Assembly (NCBI GenBank): GCA_023251005.1
Contig: JAHEZR010000040.1
Span: forward strand, 1-7,789
Reading direction: 5' to 3'
DNA length: 7,789 nt
Origin: Ignavibacteriota bacterium
GTDB lineage: Bacteria; Bacteroidota; UBA10030; JAHEZR01
Under the pieces are notes generated by a model. That model saw nothing but the letters and a program-made list of their open reading frames with translations. It did not search any database and was not told where the DNA came from. This document shows positions 1-6,123 of this stretch, piece after piece. Every line of letters starts with the position of its first letter. Position 1 is the first letter of the stretch. The translations under genes and the position numbers were made by a program.

Positions 1-276
1 GCCACCACCAGAATCGTCGATGCGGAAGTAAAGCCATTCGCTCTTCTCAGGAAGAATAGCGCCTCGTTTCGATGGATGCTCGCCAAAGTTCTCCGTTGCA
101 GAGGAAACCCGAATAACACTCGCGGGCGATCCGGGAGTTGGGTGTGGCTGCGCGGAGATGACGGCGTTACGACCAAGGTTGGATTTCAGGAACTCGGCGA
201 CAGTTTGATCTACTGGCTTTCCAGTCAATGGATATTCAATCGCTTTTGTTTTGCTCAACGCTTCACGTATGGTCAT
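1..276 (-). CDS. Hypothetical protein, 5' part (runs off the left edge)
   Basis: The first 92 codons of a leftward gene are present and the frame is open to the window edge. The start is well supported: ATG at 276-274 is preceded by AGGAG six bases upstream. The visible protein begins MTIREALSKTKAIEYPLTGK and continues with a soluble, proline- and serine-containing stretch ending in DDSGGG. I see no signal peptide, membrane segment, cysteine cluster or nucleotide-binding motif, and I do not recognise the family. It lies 95 bp downstream of the sodium symporter in the same direction, with no hairpin terminator visible in the gap, so cotranscription with the symporter is plausible. The rest of the gene, needed for any functional call, lies outside the window. 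Confidence 0.75.
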   Translation of the reverse strand, partial: MTIREALSKTKAIEYPLTGKPVDQTVAEFLKSNLGRNAVISAQPHPTPGSPASVIRVSSATENFGEHPSKRGAILPEKSEWLYFRIDDSGGG

Positions 277-371
277 GCTTTGCTCCTATTTATTAACCCT
301 TCGCCTTCCTTTGCACTCGGCGCGGTAAATCCTTTCACCAAAGAGGACAGAGAGAGCCTGCAGAGAAGAAT

Positions 372-2477
372 TCAGGCTCCGATCGACGCGACAAGATAGA
401 AGAGTCCGATCACGACGAGGACGAGAAAGCAAAGAATAATGAACCCCCAGATGTCCATTTTCGTCGGCTTCCAGATTTCCCAATCCGTGCCGGGGAAGAG
501 TTTGTCCCGTTCAACAATTTCCGGATTGTCAGTTGCAATCTGGACCCGGCGTGCATCCTCGCCTTGGTCTGCTACGCATGGTGTGTGCACACAAGCATAG
601 AATTCACGGAGTACTTTTTCAGAATTCCTCCTAGTAATGAGACTCAGCCCAAAAAGAATGATAAACGGAAAAATGATGTCGAAGAGGAAGGAGACTGTGG
701 AAACCTGTGGCTTCGACATCTCTGTGAAGTCAACGCCCAGAAGTGAGATGAGATAAACCTGCACGCGGAACATTCCCTTGCCGATCAATGGTGAATTTGG
801 ATCTTCTGGATTTTCCCTCACGACCGTTTCGTAAAAGATGCCGGACGGTGGTGCGGTTTTGGTTTTTTCGATGATCTCGCCAAGGGAGGCTGCTCTCCCT
901 GTTTGGACATCTTCGCGGAGTGCTTTCGTCTTTACGATCTCGACTCGCGGCTTTGTTTGGATCGTGAGACTCGGGTGGCGCTGCAAACTCGGGATTTCGG
1001 GGACGATGTTCGGAATCGCGATGGTAAGGATGATTGAGAGTATCATCTGCGTTACAACAGCCTTCGTCGTTAGACGACGCCAGAAGTACACGAGCCAGAC
1101 AGCTGGACCAATCACTGTGCCGATGGATAGAATGAACTTGAAGACAACGAAGACATCATCGACTTTGGTTGTGAAGTAGATGCTTCCCCCAAGGACGACG
1201 AAGATCACGATCCTGCCAGCAAACACCTGTACATTCTCACTCGTCTGCGGCCTCAACGGAAGGAGAATATTCTTCGTAAAGGCCGCGCCCCACTCAAGGC
1301 TCTGAGCGCTAATCGTTGACATGTTTGCCGCAAAGATCGATGCAATCATGAGGCCGACGAATCCGGGGCCAAGAAGGTCGCGCGTCATGTATCCCCAGAT
1401 GTACGTTGGATCGTCGAGTAGCCCGGCAAAGAGGCCGACAGCTACAAGACCTGTAAGTGCCCAGCCGACCATCATGAAGCGCTTCGTCAACGACCCCGTT
1501 ACATACCCGATCCGTGCAGCTTTATCATCCCTCGCTGCACCGCCGACGGTGAAACTTCTCGGCGCATTGACGATCAGATTCAGGGTGACCATCGCAGCGA
1601 CGAAGTACCACGTGTATTCGCTCGATACGTCTGATCCAAAAAGCTGGAACATGTAGTCGGGAACATGGGCGTGGAGCCCGCTGAATCCCCCTAAAGCTTC
1701 TAGTCCAACGGGGATGAGAGCGCAGGAGAGGAAGATGATCATCACACCTTGGATCACGTCGGTGAGGGCAGCTGCAAACATCCCTCCGAGGATTGTGTAC
1801 GCACCGACGACCCCAGCGTAAGCAATAAAAAAGACTAATAAGTTGAGGTACGAGATATATGCATTGAGCTGGCGGTGTTTGTCTTTCTCGCGCAGGACTT
1901 CAAGGCGTTGCTGTTCCTGTTCAGTCAATCGTTGAATACTCTGTTGCTTCTTCAGAGCCTGATATTCTCTAAATTCTTCGACGCTCCTGCGCTCTTCGGC
2001 TGTGTACTCGCTCTCCGGTTTGACAAGCATTGCTTGAATCGTTTTGCCCGTGATGAGATACCCAAAGGCGTTTCCATAGATCGCGCTGATGAGCAAGTAA
2101 GCAGCAAACAGTCCTGCAAGAAACTTGCTCTCAAATCGATGCTGGTACAAATCCCCCGGCCCGATGTAGCGAGCGCGGCGTTGGAACACCGCAGCAAACC
2201 ACTGGAAGGGGGTATGGAAGAGCGTCAGATTTTGGAACCACATTCCTTGTAGACCCTGCCGGTAGATCTCACGAGTCACACCAGCTGCCTGATCTGCACT
2301 TGTCATGTTTCCGAAGGTGATAAAGGCAACGAGGACTTTGCCAAAGCTGCGACCGCCCTGGTAAAAGTCTCTTGTATCCTTCACCTTCTTTCTAGTCCAC
2401 TTTCCGATGTAGACCATCGCAACAAAATAGCCGACAATAACAATCCAATCGAAAAGGTGGAGGCCGAGGAAATTCAC
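372..2477 (-). CDS. Sodium:solute symporter (SSS family), 701 aa, with two long extramembrane loops
   Basis: An inner-membrane secondary transporter that should couple Na+ entry to uptake of an unidentified solute. I place 14 membrane segments at about 8-25, 46-64, 78-98, 119-150, 208-228, 233-256, 288-304, 332-352, 368-390, 418-436, 442-464, 472-490, 592-613 and 675-697. Arg/Lys-rich loops fall consistently on the cytoplasmic side. The SSS core is clear: GAYTILGG then TDVIQ (225-243), and FAANMSTIS (382-390), where A384, S387 and T388 match the Na2-site pattern Ala-x-x-Ser-Ser/Thr of vSGLT. The tail EFYACVHTP (625-633) resembles the cytoplasmic tail of large SSS proteins. Two extra regions, 152-205 (charged, Gln/Glu-rich) and 491-590, are predicted periplasmic. 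The start is GTG at 2477 with no Shine-Dalgarno; an in-frame TAA lies six codons upstream, and this start retains the first helix, whereas the next Met (21) would cut it. Substrate unknown. Confidence 0.93.
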   Translation of the reverse strand: MNFLGLHLFDWIVIVGYFVAMVYIGKWTRKKVKDTRDFYQGGRSFGKVLVAFITFGNMTSADQAAGVTREIYRQGLQGMWFQNLTLFHTPFQWFAAVFQRRARYIGPGDLYQHRFESKFLAGLFAAYLLISAIYGNAFGYLITGKTIQAMLVKPESEYTAEERRSVEEFREYQALKKQQSIQRLTEQEQQRLEVLREKDKHRQLNAYISYLNLLVFFIAYAGVVGAYTILGGMFAAALTDVIQGVMIIFLSCALIPVGLEALGGFSGLHAHVPDYMFQLFGSDVSSEYTWYFVAAMVTLNLIVNAPRSFTVGGAARDDKAARIGYVTGSLTKRFMMVGWALTGLVAVGLFAGLLDDPTYIWGYMTRDLLGPGFVGLMIASIFAANMSTISAQSLEWGAAFTKNILLPLRPQTSENVQVFAGRIVIFVVLGGSIYFTTKVDDVFVVFKFILSIGTVIGPAVWLVYFWRRLTTKAVVTQMILSIILTIAIPNIVPEIPSLQRHPSLTIQTKPRVEIVKTKALREDVQTGRAASLGEIIEKTKTAPPSGIFYETVVRENPEDPNSPLIGKGMFRVQVYLISLLGVDFTEMSKPQVSTVSFLFDIIFPFIILFGLSLITRRNSEKVLREFYACVHTPCVADQGEDARRVQIATDNPEIVERDKLFPGTDWEIWKPTKMDIWGFIILCFLVLVVIGLFYLVASIGA

Positions 2478-2570
2478 GTGCGGAATATTGGATTAATGAC
2501 CGGACACGTCCCTGTGTGTGGCATCAGAATTAATGGAATCGAACACAATAATTTCACGAGAGTGCCAGCC

Positions 2571-2584
2571 ACACTCAAGAGTGT
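2571..2584. promoter_or_regulatory. Perfect 6-bp-arm dyad upstream of the symporter
   Basis: ACACTC-AA-GAGTGT is an inverted repeat with 6-bp arms and a 2-bp centre, about 95 bp upstream of the symporter GTG in a 161-bp gap. No T-run follows it on either strand, so it does not look like a terminator. An operator for a dimeric repressor is possible. A 14-bp dyad can also occur by chance, so confidence is low. Confidence 0.22.
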
Positions 2585-2638
2585 TATGAGACAACAGTGC
2601 ACCTCATGCGGATCGCGTCGTAATGGAGGGTCGAAGTT

Positions 2639-2752
2639 CTACGGGAGCTTCTTCTTGAGATCTTCAATGTCTTGTCGGAGCTTGCGAAGCTGCCCTTGCT
2701 GAACAATGATGGCTGCAAGTGCTGCAAGGGCAAGTATGGCGTCAGGATGCAT
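2639..2752 (-). CDS. Small membrane-anchored coiled-coil protein, 37 aa
   Basis: A short ORF starting with ATG at 2752 and ending at TAG 2639. The protein begins MHPDAILALAALAAIIV: residues 5-17 are an unbroken hydrophobic helix rich in Ala, Leu and Ile. After a QQGQ linker the rest is a charged amphipathic helix with Leu22, Leu25, Ile29, Leu32 and Leu36 in 3-4-3-4 spacing, an ideal coiled-coil heptad core, ending KKKLP. GAAAGG, a partial Shine-Dalgarno, lies about seven bases upstream of the ATG. It sits between the prohibitin stub and the symporter, all leftward. I do not recognise a family. It could oligomerise at the membrane or pair with the coiled coil of the neighbouring prohibitin, but that is conjecture. 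The patterned protein chemistry is the main reason for calling it. Confidence 0.6.
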   Translation of the reverse strand: MHPDAILALAALAAIIVQQGQLRKLRQDIEDLKKKLP

Positions 2753-2837
2753 TGGCTTGCCTTTCGGATTCTCAGAATTCCGTATTGAGAGGGAATATCA
2801 CTCTCTGTGAGTTCTACCGTACGAAGCCCATTGCATT

Positions 2838-3167
2838 TTACAAAATTGCAGAGAATAATGCTACAAGAAATTGCTCTCGTGACTCTCCAACGATAAAGAT
2901 AGATGTTCTCCACTGTGTATTCAGAATCAGCGGTAAGCCAGTCTTTCCGCTGCCCAGTATCACAACCTTTGCCTTCGGAGAGGCGGGGAGTTTTTCCGTA
3001 GCTTCAATTCCTTTCCAGCGGTGGAGATTCTCACTGATCCCCTGAGCAACAATGCGTTGGAAATCTGCAATTTCTCCCGCCTCGATTCGTTTTCGGTCCG
3101 TCTCCTGTTTCTCCTCCGTCAAGACGAAACTTATGCGTGAGCTGATCTCCCGTACAGCGGTGGAGTG
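2838..3167 (-). pseudogene. C-terminal stub of a second prohibitin paralog, in frame after the intact one
   Basis: From directly after the TAG stop (3170-3168) of the intact prohibitin the same frame stays open for 109 codons. Codons at about 3143-2913 encode a diverged copy of the last 72 or so residues of that protein: FVLTEEKQETDRKRIEA, then ADFQRIV, WKGIEATEKL and GKTGLPLIL. I count 47/72 identical residues against residues 226-297 of the intact copy. The SPFH domain and membrane anchor are missing. The frame contains no ATG; its first possible start is TTG at 3122, without a Shine-Dalgarno. At the position matching the intact copy's TAG, this copy has TGG (2912-2910), so the frame runs on for 24 unrelated residues to TAA at 2838. 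I read it as the remnant of a tandem paralog that lost its 5' two-thirds. Translation would need readthrough of the TAG. Confidence 0.8.
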
Positions 3168-4061
3168 CTACTTCGTATCAAAAATGAGCGGCAGACCGGT
3201 TTTACCCGCGCCGATGACAACGATCTTTGCGTTGGGGGATGCAGCCAACTTTTCTGTTGTCTCGATTCCCTTCCAGTGCAAGAGCTGCTCGCTGATACTG
3301 AGGGTGATAATTTTTTGAAAATCAGAAATCCCCTGTGCTTCAATCCGCTTCCGATCGGCTTCCTGCCGCTCCTTCATGAGGACAAATTGCATGCGCTGGC
3401 TTTCCTGGTCGGCTCGGAGCTTCTCCTCTATTGCGCGAGTGAGGTCCGGGGGCAATCCAACACGACGCAGGGGCGTGCTCTCGACATTGATACCTCTCGC
3501 TTCAATCTTTCCGGATAGATCCTTCTGAATGAGCTGAGCCAGCATCTCCCTCTCGGAGGTGTAAAGTGCACGCGCTTCATACCCCGCCGTGACTCCACGG
3601 CTAACTGCTCGGAACTGTGGGACGAGAATAATATCCACGTAGTTTCCGCCCTCAACAGTTTTGTAAACGTCGGCGGCTTTGTCGGGATTCAAGTGAAATA
3701 TCGCGCTCATCTCCAATTGAACAGTCAGGCCTTCTTTCGAGGGGACATCCATCGTCTCTTTGATCTCTTGTGTCTGGACGGACATCTTTACAACATTCGC
3801 CATTGGGTTCACGAAGTTAATCCCCGCCTTCAGTGTGTTGTCCGATACGGTCCCGAAAAAGTCCACGACACCAACGTGTCCTGCGGGAATCACGGTAAAA
3901 AATTGTACCAGTGCAATAAAAATGAACAGAACCATGAAAGCGCTTGCGACCCTGTGCGTGGTTTCGAATGCGAGGTTTCGCTGCTCTCTGACTTTTTTCT
4001 TTGCCGCTCTCCATATGGAAAAGGCCGCGGCAACAACGATGAGACTGAGAATGAAAAGCAT
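3168..4061 (-). CDS. Prohibitin family SPFH-domain membrane protein, 297 aa
   Basis: A stomatin/prohibitin/flotillin-type protein expected to form large ring- or cage-like oligomers on the inner membrane and to organise membrane patches or FtsH-type proteases; that role is known for the family and not shown here. I see hydrophobic segments at 2-19 and 39-57, the SPFH domain from about 58 (VIPAGHVGVVDFFG at 57-70, with GINFVNP at 80-86) to about 205, a charged coiled coil at about 207-255 (QESQRMQFVLMKERQEADRK), and the conserved tail WKGIETTEKL then GKTGLPLIF near the C-terminus. The ATG at 4061 is preferred because GGAGGT (4071-4066) sits four bases ahead of it; the in-frame ATG at 4073 lacks such a site and would add four residues. 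It lies 45 bp downstream of endonuclease V, and a stub of a second prohibitin follows its stop in frame. Confidence 0.93.
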   Translation of the reverse strand: MLFILSLIVVAAAFSIWRAAKKKVREQRNLAFETTHRVASAFMVLFIFIALVQFFTVIPAGHVGVVDFFGTVSDNTLKAGINFVNPMANVVKMSVQTQEIKETMDVPSKEGLTVQLEMSAIFHLNPDKAADVYKTVEGGNYVDIILVPQFRAVSRGVTAGYEARALYTSEREMLAQLIQKDLSGKIEARGINVESTPLRRVGLPPDLTRAIEEKLRADQESQRMQFVLMKERQEADRKRIEAQGISDFQKIITLSISEQLLHWKGIETTEKLAASPNAKIVVIGAGKTGLPLIFDTK

Positions 4062-4065
4062 GGTG

Positions 4066-4071
4066 ACCTCC
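4066..4071 (-). promoter_or_regulatory. Strong Shine-Dalgarno deciding the prohibitin start
   Basis: On the minus strand the sequence reads ATGGAGGTCACCATG. GGAGGT overlaps the upstream ATG and lies four bases before the second one. This makes the second ATG (4061) the likely start and shows that the host uses Shine-Dalgarno-led initiation for at least some genes. Confidence 0.75.
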
Positions 4072-4106
4072 ATGAATAATTGAAAATGGGAATCGTGAAT
4101 TAGCGA

Positions 4107-4826
4107 CTAGAACAACGATTGCTGCTCACTCGTCTGGATGGGTCGCGGCTCTTCGCCCCTTCGGAGGGCATTCACAAGGAGATGAGCTTGCCGGGTCGGT
4201 TCGGGAATTCGGTACTCCTTCGTGCAGCGCATGACCACGTCGATCGTACTCTCGAGGTTGATCCGATGCCCGATGGAGACAAACACTGGACTTACTCCAT
4301 CCTGAGTCCGAAGAGCGGCTCCTACAACTTCGTCTTTATCGACAAGTAGGGAATAGCTTCCAGCCTTGCTCTCCGGCTCTTCGAATTTCCCGGTGAGCAG
4401 TGTTTTCGCACATCCGATCGTTGGAAGGTTTATCAAAACTCCAAAGTGTGAGGCAATGCCGAATCTCCTGGGGTGAGCGTAACCCTGGCCATCGATCATC
4501 ACAAGATCCGGTTGTACGGTTAATTTCTCCCAGGCCTCAAGGAGCGCGGGTGATTCCCGGAACGACAATAGGCCGGGGATGTATGGAAATTTTACGCGAG
4601 CAACGGTCGTTGCCTGTGCTACCTCTGTAAGCTCAGGAAGTTTGAGGACGACAATTCCGGCATAGAAAACGTCCGAGCCCTTGTCGTATGAAATATCACA
4701 CCCTGCGACGTACTGGAGTTCAGCCTCGAGACTCGCGATGATCAGTTTCGACCGAAGCTGTTGTTGGATCTCAATTGCCTCTTTCGGTGTGACATCCCAT
4801 CGGTGAAGCTGTTGAATGCGAGGCAT
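4107..4826 (-). CDS. nfi: Endonuclease V (deoxyinosine 3' endonuclease), 239 aa
   Basis: A DNA repair nuclease that nicks the second phosphodiester bond 3' of deoxyinosine, the product of adenine deamination (family knowledge). All key residues are visible and correspond closely to the Thermotoga maritima enzyme: Asp44 in AGCDIS, Tyr82 in FPYIPGLLSFRE, Glu91, Asp112 in IDGQG, His118 in the following AHPRRFG, and Lys141 in GCAKTLL. FPYIPG is the strand-separating wedge region. The length is normal for the family, and the short C-terminal tail after about 222 is polar. The start at ATG 4826 has no clear Shine-Dalgarno but keeps the usual N-terminus; the next in-frame codon to the left of any alternative is the stop of the glycerate kinase, which shares this frame. 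It lies 21 bp downstream of glycerate kinase, so the two are probably cotranscribed. Confidence 0.95.
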   Translation of the reverse strand: MPRIQQLHRWDVTPKEAIEIQQQLRSKLIIASLEAELQYVAGCDISYDKGSDVFYAGIVVLKLPELTEVAQATTVARVKFPYIPGLLSFRESPALLEAWEKLTVQPDLVMIDGQGYAHPRRFGIASHFGVLINLPTIGCAKTLLTGKFEEPESKAGSYSLLVDKDEVVGAALRTQDGVSPVFVSIGHRINLESTIDVVMRCTKEYRIPEPTRQAHLLVNALRRGEEPRPIQTSEQQSLF

Positions 4827-4847
4827 GGCCGCTGATGCTCGGGCTTC

Positions 4848-6002
4848 TCAGGAGTTTAAAATATCTAAAACTACCTCAGTTGTTTTTTCAAAGAGTAGCT
4901 CCTTTGCTTTCCTCATTGCCTCATCAATTGAGAGACTAGCCGAAGAGGAAAACTTAGGGTCTCGCAACGAGTACAGATGGGCCAACCCCAGGAGATGCAA
5001 GAGGTTGGCGCGGTCGCCGTCAACACTGCCGGCGATCGCGATGACGGGAATGCCAAGGTGTTTCGCACGTCTCACCACACCGGTGATGGCTTTGCCAAAT
5101 TTCGTCTGCTCATCAATCTTACCTTCACCCGTAATGATGAGCGAAGCGCTGCGAAGATTCTGATTGAAGTCCAATTCGTCCAGGACGAACTCAACGCCCG
5201 ATTGGATTTTTGCATTGAAGAATGCGACACAGCCGGCACCCATTCCACCCGCAGCTCCACTTCCTGGCATTTCCACAATGTCAACACCAATATCACGCTT
5301 AATCAAAGCACCATAGTGGCGGAGAGCTTGGTCGAGGAGTTCGACGTCTGAAAGTGTAGCACCTTTCTGCGGCCCATAGACGACTGAGGCTCCATTCGGG
5401 CCGCAGAGAGGATTCGTCACATCACTTGCGACGATGATTTCTGTCTCTCGGATGCGGCGATCAAGCCACGAAATGTCGATTTGATGGAGTTCAAGGAGTG
5501 CCGCACCACCTCGTCCAATCTCAGTGCCATCTTTTCGCAGCAGACGCGCCCCAAGTGCTTGTACCATTCCGGCGCCGCCGTCGTTTGTCGCACTGCCCCC
5601 AATGCCGATGACAATCTTTTTCATTCCCATGTCCAATGCAGACTTGATCAGCTGGCCAACTCCGAAGGTCGTCGTGATCTTTGGGTCTCTTTTCTCTCCA
5701 GGGACAAGTGAGAGACCGGCGGCTGTAGCCATTTCAATAACGGCAGTTCTGCCATCTGCAAGGATTCCCCAATGTGCACGAACTTTCTGACACGGAAGTG
5801 GACCACCAACCTCCATTCCGCGAGATTGTCCGCCATCACCTTTTACAAGAACATCTACGAAACCTTCTCCGCCATCGGAAAGAGGGAACTCGATCACTTC
5901 GGCATCCGGCATAGCTCCCCTCACTGCGTCGCCGATACAATTTGCAGCTTCAACCGACGTGAGCGATCCTTTAAACGATGCCGGGGCGACAATGATCTTC
6001 AT
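4848..6002 (-). CDS. glxK: Glycerate 2-kinase (GlxK/GarK family), 384 aa
   Basis: Phosphorylates D-glycerate with ATP, in this family typically to 2-phosphoglycerate, feeding products of glyoxylate, serine or sugar-acid breakdown into lower glycolysis. Family motifs appear in order: APASFKGSLTS at 6-16, LSDGGEGF at 41-48, GIGGSATNDGGAGM at 133-146, SDVTNPLCGPNGA at 193-205 followed by YGPQKGA, GSGAAGGMGAG at 247-257 and TGEGKIDEQT at 291-300. The length is typical of the family and the sequence has no gaps. The ATG at 6002 gives the standard MKIIVAPASFKG opening. There is no Shine-Dalgarno, and a candidate promoter ends almost at the ATG, so the message could be leaderless or nearly so. It heads the leftward gene string. 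The gene symbol follows the family; garK is an equivalent name in other species. Confidence 0.95.
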   Translation of the reverse strand: MKIIVAPASFKGSLTSVEAANCIGDAVRGAMPDAEVIEFPLSDGGEGFVDVLVKGDGGQSRGMEVGGPLPCQKVRAHWGILADGRTAVIEMATAAGLSLVPGEKRDPKITTTFGVGQLIKSALDMGMKKIVIGIGGSATNDGGAGMVQALGARLLRKDGTEIGRGGAALLELHQIDISWLDRRIRETEIIVASDVTNPLCGPNGASVVYGPQKGATLSDVELLDQALRHYGALIKRDIGVDIVEMPGSGAAGGMGAGCVAFFNAKIQSGVEFVLDELDFNQNLRSASLIITGEGKIDEQTKFGKAITGVVRRAKHLGIPVIAIAGSVDGDRANLLHLLGLAHLYSLRDPKFSSSASLSIDEAMRKAKELLFEKTTEVVLDILNS

Positions 6003-6007
6003 AGAAG

Positions 6008-6037
6008 CAAGTTAAAGAATTTTGCACAGAGGGGCAA
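6008..6037 (-). promoter_or_regulatory. Candidate promoter for glycerate kinase
   Basis: On the minus strand TTG (6037-6035) is followed after exactly 20 bases by TAACTTG (6014-6008), close to the Bacteroidota TTG-N19-21-TAnnTTTG pattern. The element ends five bases before the ATG, so transcription would begin at or very near the start codon. Only one sequence match supports it; no mapped start is available. Confidence 0.35.
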
Positions 6038-6073
6038 CCGAAAACTGACTCTAATCCACTGGGACAAGCTCTG

Positions 6074-6103
6074 TTGAAGCCCACCGATATTTTCGCTACA
6101 TTG
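6074..6103 (+). promoter_or_regulatory. Candidate promoter for the inositol monophosphatase-family gene
   Basis: TTGAAG (6074-6079), a 17-base spacer, then TACATT (6097-6102) also reads as TTG-N20-TACATTG. It therefore fits both a moderate sigma-70 promoter and the Bacteroidota-type pattern. The predicted start near 6109 leaves a leader of roughly 15 bases before ATG 6124, consistent with the lack of a Shine-Dalgarno there. Confidence 0.45.
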
Positions 6104-6123
6104 AGATCGTCTTTCACGAATGA

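Noticed and set aside
276..342. A short GTG-started frame ending in an ATGA overlap with the leftmost gene
   Set aside because: It is about 21 codons with no ribosome binding site and no protein character; the overlap is probably chance.
76..399. A 107-codon plus-strand ORF at the left edge
   Set aside because: It spans the opposite strand of the leftmost gene, the 95-bp gap and the symporter end. The minus-strand frame has an AGGAG-led ATG while this one has none.
2833..2849. A/T-rich dyad ATTTTACAAAAT over the stub's TAA, with a TAAAAT -10-like hexamer
   Set aside because: The arms are only A/T, no suitable -35 lies at 16-18 bp, and it is too easily formed by chance to call a promoter or terminator.
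2584..2913. A 109-codon minus-strand ORF overlapping the stub's tail and the small protein
   Set aside because: It is in a different frame from both, begins with GTG inside the stub, and its protein has no patterned helices or motifs. The 37-codon frame inside it has much better protein character.
4059..4073. The upstream ATG (4073) as the prohibitin start
   Set aside because: It overlaps the GGAGGT that serves the ATG at 4061 and has no ribosome binding site of its own.
3693..4083. Plus-strand ORFs of 107-128 codons opposite the prohibitin
   Set aside because: They are antisense shadows of a clear SPFH gene, with Cys/His-scattered low-quality protein and no ribosome binding site.
4977..5351. 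A 124-codon plus-strand ORF opposite glycerate kinase
   Set aside because: It is antisense to an intact, motif-complete glycerate kinase and has no recognisable domain.
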